Notes under the pieces: generated by a model
Told to the model about the DNA's origin: nothing
Databases searched by the model: none
What the model saw: only the letters and a program-made list of their open reading frames with translations
Shown: positions 23,064 to 34,433 of the stretch, in pieces
Layout: each line of letters opens with the position of its first letter
Numbering within the stretch: position 1 is the stretch's first letter
NCBI GenBank assembly: GCA_020736575.1
Contig: JAGPYM010000004.1
Span: 2,480,001-2,544,000 of the forward strand
From: Thelonectria olida
Lineage: Eukaryota > Ascomycota > Sordariomycetes > Hypocreales > Nectriaceae
Length of the DNA: 64,000 nucleotides
Direction: 5' to 3'
Translations under genes and position numbers: made by a program

Positions 23064-24103
23064 GGCGCGATTCACAAATTGTGCATGGACAGACGACAAT
23101 TGAGGAAGCTATGACGAAAGAAACGACATTGATATATGGAACCTACCATTCATTTATGGTCCTGCGTATTTCATATGTTGTTGGGCCTGCCATCAGTTGA
23201 GGCATGCACGTGGAATTGAATGTATAGTAATAGCACCGTGGGCATTTGCCTGCATTCATTTTATTCAAACAAACGGTATTATTTCAATTGTAAACCCTCT
23301 TAAGGACTTCTGTGTCTCGTTCATTGAACCAACTCGCTCCACTTGTTTTGCAGCATGAGCCGTTGTGATGCACTTGTCGTGTTCCTCGGCCGAAACGGGT
23401 GGTTCGGGACATGTGAGTACACTGTCTATTGAACTATTTTTCTAATGTCTGGGAGGCCTGACAAATTTTTTTTTGGATATCATTGATTCTGAACTTCCCG
23501 ATCCAAGGTGGTGCATACGAATTTTCGCGTTCATCTGGCGAGGCAGATATTGTTGAAGGGGACTTTGTCAATCGCCCCCATAACAGGAAATAGTCTACAA
23601 GACAATACCACATTGAATAAGTAAACCTCCTGCTTTCCGTTGGTGATGACGAGTCTTCCTTTCCAGAACGGGGTCAAGCTGAAGCTGGGGTAACATTGCA
23701 GCCTGACGACGGGACAATACCATGATGGAATGTTGGACGAATCTCTCGCTTGGAGGCCCCTCTGGTTAGTCCCTGCAGGAGATGTCAGAATGCGAGATAC
23801 GAAGTACATGGGCTCACTGCTGATTTAGCCGCAGACGCAAGTACTGACTAAGCCACTCCCTCCCTCTGGCTCACTCCATAATTCGAAGCGAAGGATGGAG
23901 GACCGCGTCATCACACACGACGCTTCGCTATTCAGCCTTGTGAGGTGGATGTGCGAATTCAGCCCTACGGGAGGGACGACAGATTCGGTCACTATAATAT
24001 CTGAGCTTCGGCTCGTGTTCCGAAGATTCGTCTGTGCAGCTGGGCCAGGTTGTTCACCCGCTTTGTTCTGTTTCTTTGCCCCTCACCTTGGCTTGATCGA
24101 GCC
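23064..24103. other. 1 kb intergenic region
   Basis: No supported gene. Contains the 3' end of the small mitochondrial-type gene and the promoter of the ankyrin gene. Confidence 0.45.
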
Positions 24104-26188
24104 ATGGATGGATTTTCAGTCATTTCGTTGACGGCCCTTGGGTCAACCATTGCCAACAGGGCCCTCTCCAGCGCCGAGGAGCTCAACGAACTTATCGCGA
24201 CGCTGGGCTCGCACCATGGCTCCATTTCGCATCTGTCCACCTTCTCGTCGCTGCTCCACAAACTCCACCAGCACGTCGTGCAGTTGGAGACGGCGCTGAA
24301 CGGAGCTTCGGTCATCTCGTTGAGGCTGCAGACGGACTTGAGCCAGTGTCTCGGGTCTTGCGATGGCATCATGGCGGTTCTGAACAAGCAGGTGATGCGT
24401 CTGCAGCCCGAGAACGTGGCGCAGTTGGACGAGACGTTTTTGGCGGTGCAGGGTCATACGTTGGAGGCGTACTGCCAGCTGTTTGACTTTTTCGTGAAAC
24501 TGCTATCAATGTATGTTTCAAATCTTTGCTGCGATGCGTTTGCTGTCTAATAATGTGTTATGTGTAGGCTAGACAAAGACGCCCAAGACCAGTTGCTGGA
24601 TGCAACCGAAAGCGCAGCAGTCCGCGAGCAGGTCCATCTCTCCTCTCAAACTGCTTCGCAAACTGGGGACATTCTCTCGGGAGGCGAACCTAAATCTTTG
24701 GCATCTAGCAGCAAGGGACCACTCCCGGGCCATGGCATGGAGCCCCCGCCGTATGACAGCGCCGGGTCAAGTTCATCGCCACCCGTAGCTGGACCGTCGA
24801 GTTCCTCATCGGGCTTTGCGAAGGGCATGTCCTCGCTTACCCACTCCCTCAAGGCCATGACGGCAAACCTCTGGTCCAAGCCTGACCCCCTGGCCACGGC
24901 CTTTTGCCAAGCTGCCCTCCGAGGGGACATCCAACAGATGAGCGGTTTTCTTGCCCAGGGGGCGAACATCAATGGACGAAATGGCGAGGGCAACACGCCT
25001 TTGGGCTGCGCCATCTTGGCGAACAAAGACGAAGCTGTCCAATTCCTCCTCGCCGCCGGCGCAGACAAGACATCAAACTCGTCAAAGCTGCCGCCGCTGT
25101 TTCTAGCGGCTTCGGTGGGCAGCGTCAAGGTCGTCCAGCTCCTCATCAGCCAGGGCGCCGACGTGCACCAGAAGAGCTGGACTGGCCAAGCCTACTTTGT
25201 CGATGTCGTCGAAAGCGGAAACATGGAGGGCATCCAGATGCTCCTCACATACGGCGCGAGCGCCAACACGAAGAACTTGTCTGGAAGGCCAATACTTGCC
25301 CAAACTGTGAAGAAGGGTAACATAGATCTTACCAAGCTCCTGTTGCAGCATGGAGCGGATCCGAACTCGAACGATATCAGCGGGAACCCGATGTTGGCTA
25401 TAGCCGCGTCGAACGATAACGTAGAAATGGTTCGCTTGCTGCTGAGCTACGGAGCGGTTGCGAGTGCGAGACTTCTCACGGGGAACACTGCCTTGGTGGA
25501 TGCGATCAACAGGCGACGCATTGAGATTGCGACACTTCTCCTGGACCATGGCGCGGATGCTAATGCTAAAGACCTCTTCGGAAACCCGATCATTGTCGCC
25601 ATTGTCAAAGACAGCAAGCTGCCAATCCCAGACAAGGCGGCAATCTCAAGACTCCTGCTCAGCCACGGCGCCAACCCCAACGTCGCGGATGCAGCATGGT
25701 CGATCTATGCGATTTGCTATGCCATGGAGACTGGATCTACAGAACTCGTAAAACTGCTGTTGAGCCACGGTGCTACGACGGACAAGAAGATGCACACTGG
25801 AGAGACGCTGCTGCTGTACGCCTTGGACAATGGGAAGATCGACCAGGCAAAGGCGCTCGTCGAACACGGGGCCGACCCGAATGCGGCGGACAAAAAAGGC
25901 CGGACGCCCTTGATGCAGGCCATTTCAAAGGGGAACGTCCCGCTGATTAAGATGCTGAGGACCCATGGGGCGGATGTTAATCTTGGAGGGTGCGTTTCTC
26001 CGTCGGATCTTGCTAGCGTGATGAAGAATCCCGAGATATTTAAGGCTTTGGGAATTAAGGTCAAGGCTCCATCTAGGGCGGCCGAAGACCGAGCAGCGCA
26101 GGAGGCCGAGGCAGCAGAGGCCGAGGCAGCGGCAGAGTCGTCAAGATCAGGTCGACCGCAATCGCCTCCGCCGGGCTATCAAGCCTGA
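24104..26188 (+). CDS. ankyrin-repeat protein with STAND-type helical N-terminus
   Basis: Two exons, 24104-24510 and 24568-26188 (57-base intron, GTATGT donor, TGTAG acceptor), total 675 residues. Residues 1-135 are helical and begin like the fungal N-terminal domains found on STAND/NLR proteins (MDGFSVISLTALGSTIANRA). Residues 140-230 are Ser/Pro-rich and probably unstructured. From about 243 to 615 come roughly eleven ankyrin repeats, with repeated A-x-x-G-x-x-x-x-V-x-L-L-L-x-x-G-A-D patterns. The tail is Ala/Glu-rich and ends PPPGYQA. There is no NACHT or NB-ARC domain between the helical domain and the repeats. A role in protein scaffolding or in a partner NLR pathway is possible but unproven. 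Confidence 0.85.
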
Positions 26189-26285
26189 GCGGTGGAAGTA
26201 ATGTGTAGGTGATGATGTATTCTCGCTCGTCTAATAGAGTATCTTGTCTACGTAAACAGTTCAATGTCAGGTATATCAGTCGCAT

Positions 26286-27096
26286 CTACTGGCTCAAAAT
26301 CTGCTTCAGCCACCACACGTGTATCCGCGCGTCCTTTGTCAGCTCGGGGTGGAAGCTCATGCCCAGCACATTACCCTGCTTCACCGCGACAATGTCGCCT
26401 GAATCGTCCTTTGTGTTCGCCTGCGACACGCCCGGCTTCATCTTGTCGAGCCTGCCGGGCAGTTTCGCCAGGACGTGGACCGGCGGCCGTGAGTCGTCGG
26501 TCGAGAGGAGCTCCTCGACGACGGGCGCGCGGATGAAGACGCCGGGGAAGGGCGACGGGTCGGGCTCGTCTTTGAGGAAGGGCAGGTCCATGTTGGACTC
26601 GAAGCTCTCGATCTGGCGGCCGAAATGGTTCCGGTGGACGCGGACGCCGAGGCCGCCGATGAGCTCCTGGCCGCCCTTCTTGGTGGCGTTGGCTTCGTCG
26701 GAGAGGAGGATGAGGCCGGCGCAGGTGCCCCAGGTTGGGCGTTTTTGAACCCTTGAAGTTGTTAGTGTTGATGTCTCAATTGATGGGTGAATTGGAGGGG
26801 GCGTACTTGACAAAGTCTCTGAGCGGCTCGAGAAGGCCGGATTGGGCGGCGACAAAGGAGATGGTGGTGCTCTCACCGCCGGGGATGATGAGGGCGTTGC
26901 AGCGGGCGAGCTGCTCTGGGGTGCGGACTTCGATGAGATTGAAGGTGGTTTTGGTTGCGAGGTCTGTGGACGAGAGATGGTCGGCGGCTTTGTGCAGGAG
27001 ATCCAAGTGTTCGGAGAAGCCGCCCTGCAGGGCGAGCACTCCGACTGTGAGGCTCATCATGGTGGCGGGGTGAAGGGGGGTTGATTGAGACGGCAC
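26286..27096 (-). CDS. PDX2: pyridoxal 5'-phosphate synthase glutaminase subunit
   Basis: Two exons on the minus strand, 27096-26807 and 26751-26286, joined over a 55-base intron (GTACGC donor, TTCAAG acceptor), total 251 residues. Class I glutamine amidotransferase: GVLALQGGFSEH at the start, LIIPGGESTT, the nucleophile in GTCAGLILL, and the His-Glu of SFHPEL near the C-terminus. It frees ammonia from glutamine for PDX1 in the DXP-independent vitamin B6 route. A second start at 27060 (MMSLTVGVL) matches the usual family start better; the 12 extra residues are Pro/Thr-rich. It is divergent from PDX1 about 1 kb away. Confidence 0.95.
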
Positions 27097-28067
27097 TAAG
27101 AAGAGGGAGGGTGATTATTCGTAGGAGCGGGAGTAAAAGGAAAAACGTCTATGGAAGTTGAGATGATGTGAGTATCGCAGAGCCAATTGAGATGATTGAG
27201 GTGGTCGTGGCTGGCAAAGAAAAAGAATGATGAATATGTTTGTTTGTTCGCCCTCACACCCACTGCACACTCTATCCCCTCATGACTCCAAAGCCAGGGC
27301 ACCCACCGCTGCGATTGTTCCCCACGAAAGCGGAGCGCCGGGAACGATGGGTCTGCACCCTTCTGCACCTTCTGGCGCCTTCTGCACGCTAATGCTCGTC
27401 GTGCAGCGGACCTTCTCAGAAGGGGCAAGACAGGCGTTCTGAGGTGCTGCGGAGTTGTTCACTTGCTGCTGCTTGCACACATCTGACACCGACTAAGACG
27501 CTTTTCGCATCCAACGTGCTTGACATGCTCCGATGCCTGCTTGCTCCTGCGCCCTGCCATCTGCCGGCTGATCACTTTTAGATCAACCGAGTCGATCCGC
27601 TAGAAGCGAACCCGGAAATTGTACCTCCTCTTCCCGATGGTTTCCGCCACCTCGGCGGCAAAACGCCCTGCCACCTTCTCCAAGTCTCCTAGTCATGCAC
27701 CGAAGAAGCCATGACACGGCCCCGGAGAGCCGGAGGAGATGACCGAAGGGTCCTGCTTAGAGTTTCATCGAGCACAGAAAAAGTCTCATACTAGACACGT
27801 GGACGCAATCTCCGCCTCTGAGCAAAGGAGTTGTACTTGCGGAAGCTCGCCGGTCCTCTTGCTCTGCAGCACGCTGCATTATCAGTTGCAGACCAGGGAC
27901 CGTAAAAACGGAAAGTCCGACTCGACCGTTGCACTTCATAAAGCCTGGCTTCGTTTGTGATATCATTTTGGACTTTGCAACATTCCTCACTCTCCAAGAC
28001 TTCACTTCACTTTCAACTGCTCTTTCTACCCCTTTCTCTCAAAACCACAAACAACACATCCTTCACA
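27097..28067. promoter_or_regulatory. shared divergent promoter of PDX2 and PDX1
   Basis: About 970 bases between the two start codons. It holds three CCTTCTG words at 27359, 27368 and 27378, spaced 9-10 bases, and a palindromic CCTTCTCAGAAGG followed by GGGG near 27411. These are candidate sites for common control of the pair. No coding frame is supported inside. The arrangement recalls the divergent SNO-SNZ pairs of yeast. Confidence 0.5.
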
Positions 28068-29009
28068 ATGGGCAACGAGGTCGTCGACGGTTCTGCTCCC
28101 GCTGCCAACAGCGAGGCTCCCAAGTCCTCCTTCACCGTCAAGGCCGGCCTGGCTCAGATGCTCAAGGGCGGAGTCATCATGGACGTCACCAATGCCGAGC
28201 AGGCTCGCATTGCTGAGGAGGCTGGTGCCTGTGCCGTCATGGCCCTCGAGCGTGTCCCTGCCGACATCCGCAAGGACGGCGGTGTTGCTCGCATGTCCGA
28301 CCCCGCCGTCATCAAGGAGATCCAAGAGGCCGTCACCATCCCCGTCATGGCCAAGGCTCGCATCGGTCACTTTGTCGAGTGCCAGATCCTCGAGGCACTT
28401 GGCGTTGATTACATCGACGAGAGCGAGGTTCTTACTCCCGCTGACCCCGACAGCCATGTCGAGAAGAGCCCCTTCAGTGTTCCCTTTGTCTGCGGTTGCC
28501 GGAACCTCGGCGAGGCCCTCCGAAGAATCGCGGAGGGTGCGGCCATGATCCGAACCAAGGGCGAGGCCGGCACTGGCGATGTCATCGAGGCCGTCCGACA
28601 CATGAAGACTGTCAACAAGCAGATTGCCCAGGCCAAGGCCGCTTTGGCTGAAGGTGGCATCGTCCGCATCCGGGAGCTCGCCCGAGAGCTCGAGGTGGAC
28701 GCCGACCTGCTCCGCCAAACTGCCGAACTCGGCCGCCTGCCCGTGGTCAACTTTGCCGCCGGAGGTGTGGCTACACCGGCCGACGCCGCGCTCATGATGC
28801 AGCTGGGCTGCGACGGCGTCTTCGTCGGCAGCGGCATCTTCAAGTCTGGCGACCCAGCCAAGCGGGCCAAGGCCATTGTGCGGGCTACGACTCACTTCAA
28901 GGACGCCAAGGTGTTGGCCGAGACTAGCACCGGGCTGGGCGAGGCCATGGTGGGCATCAACTGTGACAGCATGAAGCCCGAGGAGAAGTTGGCTGGCCGG
29001 GGTTGGTAA
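28068..29009 (+). CDS. PDX1: pyridoxal 5'-phosphate synthase lyase subunit
   Basis: Single exon, 313 residues. The ATG at 28068 sits in a CACAATGGG context after a CT-rich leader. The chain is collinear with PdxS/SNZ/PDX1: [52 protein letters not shown], the phosphate-binding GEAGTGD, then [18 protein letters not shown] and [11 protein letters not shown]. Both catalytic lysines are in place. The protein makes pyridoxal 5'-phosphate from ribose 5-phosphate, glyceraldehyde 3-phosphate and ammonia supplied by PDX2, and forms a dodecamer in the cytosol. Codon use is strongly GC-biased, consistent with high expression. Confidence 0.97.
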   Translation: MGNEVVDGSAPAANSEAPKSSFTVKAGLAQMLKGGVIMDVTNAEQARIAEEAGACAVMALERVPADIRKDGGVARMSDPAVIKEIQEAVTIPVMAKARIGHFVECQILEALGVDYIDESEVLTPADPDSHVEKSPFSVPFVCGCRNLGEALRRIAEGAAMIRTKGEAGTGDVIEAVRHMKTVNKQIAQAKAALAEGGIVRIRELARELEVDADLLRQTAELGRLPVVNFAAGGVATPADAALMMQLGCDGVFVGSGIFKSGDPAKRAKAIVRATTHFKDAKVLAETSTGLGEAMVGINCDSMKPEEKLAGRGW

Positions 29010-29325
29010 AGACGGGAGTTGGCAAAGACAAGAGGGAAAGGCGTTAACATGGAAGTTTAAAGTTGTTCAACTTGGGAGAAGGGAAGCAAAAGTATCACAA
29101 TAATGAGTCATGTCGAAGATGTCACAAATTTGATTCTATTTGTCTGCGTCTGCGGTATATGTCTGGCTAGGAAGCAGCTAGCATGTCTCCAACTCGAACT
29201 AGATCTGGCGTCTTTAGGCCAAAAGTATCGTGTTAAAAGTAATGACAAATGAGAAAAACCATAAGATGCGCGCCATCATTTTGTGAGATACCGATGTCAG
29301 TCGTGGGTAATGGTAGTTCCCCAGA
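29010..29325. other. short intergenic region
   Basis: Tail-to-tail space between PDX1 and the minus-strand protein of unknown function. Nothing coding. Confidence 0.45.
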
Positions 29326-30492
29326 TCAGTTGTAGTGCTCGTTCTCGATTTTCACGTTCACTCCACCGTTTGGGTTGGCTGCCGGTTCGGCCCTGGCAGG
29401 AATTCGCATGGCCCCAAGGCGAGTCCTCTCAGACAAGACCACGCAGTCCTCGGACGTCTCAATCTTGGGCAGATACCAAATAGCATGCATCGCCTGATGA
29501 ACCAGTCTCATGTTCGTCTTCATCTTCTCGATAGTCCATGCCCATCGCTGCTCGAAAGTGTCGAAAATCTCCTGCGCCTCGTTGGTGTAGCTCCAGAAGG
29601 GCGCAAAGTCCATGCCCAGCTGAGCCCGGAGGGCTTGGTTCAAGATCTCGGCGCATAGGTGCTCGACATCCAAGTCGGTGATGGAGTGCTGGCAGTGGAT
29701 ATCCCACTGCATCAGGAGTTGGGGCGTGGCCATGTAAGTCACGTCGACTCCCTCGCCGAAAGTAGTGAGGGCCTGGTGAAGCCTGCGGTGGAAGCCCCTC
29801 CAGTCGCGGCAGCGGCGGGGGAAGGTAGTGTCGGCGTTGGGATCGTCCTTGGAGGCTTTGAGGGCTTTGAAGGCTTGGTCGCGGTCGTAGACGTACTCGT
29901 CTCGGAGGTGAGGCGAGACGTTCTTGGAGTTGATGCCCGAGTAGAGGAACTCGGTGGGACCTTCGGCCTTGGGCTTATAGGGACGGCCGTTCTCGTCCGC
30001 ATAGGGAGGGTCGATCTGGCCAGGTTCAAGAGCCTCTGGGTTGTGGGGTGTGTTGTCGATGGCCATCCGCTGCCCGTCCAAGTTCAGGAGGTTGGAATCG
30101 ATACCCTGGCCATTGGGAGGAGGTGGAGCATCCCAGATCATTCCCTGATCTATGATATCCAAGATTTCCTGGAAAGACCTCTCGTGTAGGTTGGGGACGT
30201 ATTCAGCGGTCTGGAAATCGAAGCCTACGTCGCACTTCTCCATGTCGCGATACTCCTTGGATAAGAACGAAGGTAGTTCATCTTTGGAGTCTCCCATCTC
30301 CACGTCCTGCGACCCAGAAACCACGACTTGGGACCCAGAAGCTGTGGCTTGCTGTTGAATGCTGGGATGCCCATGCATTACAGGCTCGGTGTTGTAGAGA
30401 TGGTTATTCTGATGGTCCGCTCCCTCGCCAGGCTGGTTGATAAGCCATTGAGGAGCGATGTTGAGATTGGGGAGCTGAGTGGGATCACTCAT
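29326..30492 (-). CDS. protein of unknown function, 388 aa
   Basis: Single exon. The open frame runs up to 30786, but a TATAAATA box at 30713-30720 on the same strand implies that transcription starts around 30690, so the start at 30492 (MSDPTQLPN) is preferred, giving 388 residues. The first 200 residues are rich in Gln, Pro, Asn and Asp and look disordered. The second half contains many Trp and His residues (RDWRGFHRRLHQAL, WSYTNEAQEIFDTFEQRW) and appears helical. The tail is charged. I recognise no domain. It may be a lineage-specific regulator, but that is a guess. Confidence 0.65.
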   Translation of the reverse strand: MSDPTQLPNLNIAPQWLINQPGEGADHQNNHLYNTEPVMHGHPSIQQQATASGSQVVVSGSQDVEMGDSKDELPSFLSKEYRDMEKCDVGFDFQTAEYVPNLHERSFQEILDIIDQGMIWDAPPPPNGQGIDSNLLNLDGQRMAIDNTPHNPEALEPGQIDPPYADENGRPYKPKAEGPTEFLYSGINSKNVSPHLRDEYVYDRDQAFKALKASKDDPNADTTFPRRCRDWRGFHRRLHQALTTFGEGVDVTYMATPQLLMQWDIHCQHSITDLDVEHLCAEILNQALRAQLGMDFAPFWSYTNEAQEIFDTFEQRWAWTIEKMKTNMRLVHQAMHAIWYLPKIETSEDCVVLSERTRLGAMRIPARAEPAANPNGGVNVKIENEHYN

Positions 30493-31480
30493 CTCCAGTG
30501 CAGGTAGGAAGGGGTGAAGGTCTGGCAAGAGCTGTGAGAGCGTTTTGGCCGATCGGGAATTTGACACAAGGTATGGCCGGATGGTAAGAGGTCGAATGGG
30601 GTGAAAGTATTGCGAAAGCTGCAGTTGTGTTTGCTTGGTTGAGGCTTGCTGTGAGATGTGACCCGATGGGGAGGAGAAAGGCCGCATGATGGATGTGTGT
30701 TTCCATTTCAAGTATTTATAAGGAAGGTCTTGAACAGAGGCCATATATGATCCGTTGAACAGTGAAAAGCACTCGCTGGGAATCATGAATCAATCGGTTT
30801 ACATGACCTACCTGAATCACCATGGGATGTTTCTGTTCGTCTAAGCCAAGGTCCAAGATGGTAGACGGGACGGCTCACAAACTGTCGAACAGCTCTAGAA
30901 CAACTGGAAGTAGTTTCAGGTGAAAACAATAAGCAATCTAAGCCAATCATTTATTGTGACTTTGCGGGAATGGGAAATTCTGATGTAGTGGCTGACGGAA
31001 CAAGTGAACAGTCATTGAGCATCTAATTGAGAATGGCTAAGAAGCGAACAAAGGCGTCTCAGGTGGCGTTGAGACCATTGTTAACTCGCTAGGCTAGCAA
31101 TAGCTACGAATATGACTTGTCATAATTGTATTGTGAGTACACTGTAGATTTATGAACGTGGTATTTTGCACAACAATTGAGACTAGGTGGAGAGGAGGTG
31201 TGATGAAGAGTCAATTTAACACAATCAATACCTCAACTCAAGGTAGATATATGTATTTAGCGATGAATACTTCCCCTCGATATAACTGGCATAAACGAAT
31301 ACAGGGGCATTTTCGCAGGTTTCTTTCCCACCTAGCGATTTGTATCATGGGAGAGGGAGAGACCCCTGCAAGCGACCCCCGCCTTCATGACGGCACAGCA
31401 CAAGAAAGCAAAATGGTAACAATAAACCTTTCCAACGATTTTGTTCAATTATTCTTCATGGATATCATTACGCACACTCT
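30493..31480. other. intergenic region
   Basis: About 1 kb between the minus-strand 388-aa gene and the 3' end of the ACC deaminase-like gene. Frames at 31.1-31.5 kb are AT-rich and short. No gene supported. Confidence 0.45.
30713..30720 (-). promoter_or_regulatory. TATA box of the 388-aa protein gene
   Basis: TATAAATA on the minus strand, 221 bases upstream of the ATG at 30492. It decides between the longer and shorter start of this gene. Confidence 0.45.
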
Positions 31481-32583
31481 CTACAGCGACGAATAAGCAT
31501 TCAGAGCCAACTGTCCTCCCAAGTGCGCATACAGCACATTGCCGCCCTCAATCTTGCCCGTCTTGATCAGATCAATCATGCCCGCCAGACTCTTGCCCTC
31601 GTACACGGGATCCGTAATGAAAGCCTCCGTCTCGGCGCCAAACTTCATGGCCGCAATCGTCTGCTCGTCGGGGATGCCGTACACCTTGGCGTTGTAGTCG
31701 GCGTTGAGGATCACGTCGGCCTCGGTGATGTCGCCCTCCTTGAGGCCGATCTTCTCGCCCGTGAACTTGGCGATGCGCAGCACCTGGTCAAACGTCTGCT
31801 GCACCTTGCCCGACGCGTCGATGCCGATGACCTTGCGCTTCGGGGATCCGTTCTTCTCGAGGAGCTTGAAGCCGGCAATCATGCCGCCGAACGTCGACCC
31901 CGTCACGGCGCACACGATGATGGTGTCGAAGAAGATGCCGAGCTCCTTCTCCTGGGCCTCGACCTCGTACGCCCAGCGCGCGAAGCCCAGGCCGCCCAGG
32001 GGGTGGTCGGAGGCTCCGGCGGGGATGTAGTAGGGCTTGGCGCCGCTGGCGATGATCTCCTCCTTGAGGTTGGCCAGGGTGTTCTTGTGCTCGATGCCAA
32101 AGGTGGAGGGGTCGAGGCGGACGTCGCCGCCCATGAGGCGCGAGAGCTGGATGTTGCCGACCTTTTCGTAGCCCGGGTCCTCCCAGTCGACCCAGTGCTC
32201 CTGGACCGTGGCGGCCTTGAGGCCGAGCTTCTTGGCGACGGCGGTGACGGCGCGCGTGTGGTTAGATTGCACGCCGCCGATGGAGACGAGGGTATCGCAG
32301 CCCTGGGCAATAGCCTCGGAGGCGAGGTATCTGGGGGAGGTGAGAGTTAGATTTGGCTATGCAATTGAGAAGATGAATGGTGATAGAGAACGTACTCAAG
32401 CTTGCGGACCTTGTTGCCGCCGTAGGCCAGGCCGGAGTTGCAGTCCTCGCGCTTGGCGAAGACGCCGACCTTGCCGCCGAGAGCAGCAGATATCCTGGGG
32501 AGCTCTTGGATGGGGGAAGGGCCGAAGAGGAAGTTCTCCTTGGGAATGCTGGCGAAGGGCTCGGGGAGGGTGTAGCTGGCCAT
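31481..32583 (-). CDS. acdS: 1-aminocyclopropane-1-carboxylate deaminase-like PLP enzyme
   Basis: Two exons on the minus strand, 32583-32396 and 32330-31481 (65-base intron, GTACGT donor, CCCAG acceptor), total 345 residues, the family length. Fold type II PLP enzyme: the PLP-binding Lys lies in [10 protein letters not shown] near residue 55, followed by [27 protein letters not shown], and the phosphate-binding loop in [12 protein letters not shown]. The overall match is to ACC deaminase, which opens ACC to 2-oxobutyrate and ammonia, rather than D-cysteine desulfhydrase; telling them apart needs alignment of active-site residues. In plant-associated fungi the enzyme can lower plant ethylene. 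The family is thought to have moved between bacteria and fungi. Confidence 0.9.
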
Positions 32584-33743
32584 TGTGTCTGAGTGAAGGG
32601 TTGGGTATCTTGGTTGAGGGGATTCAGATGAGACAGAGAGCGAGAGAGTAGTCAATGATTGACAAGGAAGCTTGAAAGGATATAAGCAGAGACCAAAGTC
32701 GATCAAACAGGAGGGGGAAGAGGAGGGTTTTGTATCAAGCTCCGTTGTCGGGGGCTTAGATGAGGGTATCGTCGGTCATGTTGCCGGCAATGCGAATGAC
32801 GATCCACTTTGGGGTCGGCCAAGATAGAATGCTCAGCAGCTTGATTGGGCAATGGTGATGGAGGCGAGGGGTAGAATGGGAGAGATAGGCACCCGGGACG
32901 TGGTGGAGATGGTCGAGTCAGGAGCGGAAAATGGTCTCATGGGTGTTTCGGGTGTTAGATGTAGCTCCGAGCGGTGCCAAGCTAAAAGGAGGGGTTGAGT
33001 GGTGATGATGTTTCTGTGGTGTTTCTCCCGCGTGAAGCACCTTGATAGAGAAGTTGAGCGATATGATAAAAGATAGGCGATAGGACCTTATTTGCTAATC
33101 AAGTACCGGTTTGCATCTCTCTTTTCGGGACTTGTTCGAGTCCTTTTCTTCTCTTCGGTGCACATATTGCACTCCGATACTCTTCACTTCAGCACCTGGA
33201 CTACAATGACGCCTTCTTCGGACAGAAGCCGGAGATTCCATTCCCCTCGCTCATCGGAACCCGTCCACATTCGATTCGACTCTGCGGGTTCCGATCAAGT
33301 TCGATTTTAGGGACTCGAGCAGCAGAGACAACGCCCGATTCTGTTTTCTAGCTGCGCATCAAGTTCGAAACAGACAAGACCATGGCGGCATAAGCTTTGA
33401 AATGGCCACACGCACGTGAAGTTGCACATGGACCCGAATGGCTCGAGCAGGGTGGCATCGCATCAGATCCTTCAACTGTACATATTGTTTCTAAAGAATG
33501 CAGGCCGTGTATGGGCTCAGTTACGGTTGATTCAACGGGCATGAGCCGCCGGCATCCGTTCGTACATGATGCATGGCCCTACCGGTCTGTCTTGGCAGCT
33601 TGCAGCTGGCAACCAGTTGGCAGACCGAACAACACGAGGATGAACCAACTCTCGGCGAACAGAAGTTTTCCCGTCTCAACCTAGAGAGAACACCTCCGCC
33701 TCCGTATTCCACCTCCATCTTTGTTTACCTTCATCAAAGCACA
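32584..33743. other. 1.2 kb intergenic region
   Basis: Divergent space between the ACC deaminase-like gene and the gene starting at 33744. Purine-rich 32700-33050. No supported coding region. Confidence 0.45.
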
Positions 33744-34433
33744 ATGGAGAATCACATCCCCCGCCCACATCTCACCTCTCCCCACCAGGGAGAACCAACC
33801 ATGCTCTACAGCGACCACATCATGGAAGACCAAAGAACCGTCGGCATGATCACCTACCAGCAGATCGTCGAGCGTGATGCCTTCCTCCGCGAACACCAGT
33901 GGTGGCTCGACCGCATCATGACGCGCTGCGACCAGGACGCCTTTGAGGCCACGGTCCGCAAGTACATCACCCGCGACACGACGCGCATCCTGCCCGCCGC
34001 CTACAAAGACAAGCTGTACTTTTGGTTCGAGCGCCGCAGCGACGTCGAGGGCATGTGCTGGTGCCAGCAGGCTGATGAGCACACCGCCGTCGTGGAGTAG
34101 CGCGTCCCGGCGGCCGTGTGCATTACCGCCTTGCGCCTGCAGCAGATTGGCCTGCGGCTTCGAGACAGTCGTGTCGAGGAGGGGGCGAGCATTGTGCGGC
34201 TCGCGGAGCAGCTTGTTGACTTCCCGGCTTGGGCACAGCACTATCATAATGGGATTCCTGAGCAAGCTGGACCACCACACCCCTGGAACACTACCAGGCT
34301 AGTTCGTTCTCACCGTTATCATCCAGACGACTTTTGTAAGCTTACTATGAATCGCGAAAGGATATCTGGACTTGGGCTGACGTTTGAGGTGGATAGGTAC
34401 ATGGCAGGACGGGGAAATCAGAGGGCACCCTGA
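33744..34433 (+). pseudogene. unknown protein with an in-frame TAG stop
   Basis: An ATG at 33744 opens 118 codons ending in TAG at 34098-34100. The same frame then continues for 110 further codons, to 34433, still with GC-rich third positions and protein-like sequence (ITALRLQQIGLRLRDSR, RLAEQLVDFPAWAQHYH) for the first half of that stretch. The simplest reading is one gene of about 229 codons interrupted by a single nonsense codon, or a sequencing error. The first part contains RDAFLREHQWWLDRIM and CWCQQADEHTAVVE; no domain is recognised. If the 118-residue product is the real protein, the downstream frame would be chance. I cannot decide. Confidence 0.45.

Noticed and set aside
28026..28895. 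289-codon open frame antisense to PDX1
   Set aside because: A shadow of strong GC third-position bias in PDX1; the sense strand encodes a complete known enzyme.
31523..32350. 275-codon open frame antisense to the ACC deaminase-like gene
   Set aside because: Same effect of codon bias; Leu/Asp/Gly-rich with no motif, and it runs across the sense intron.
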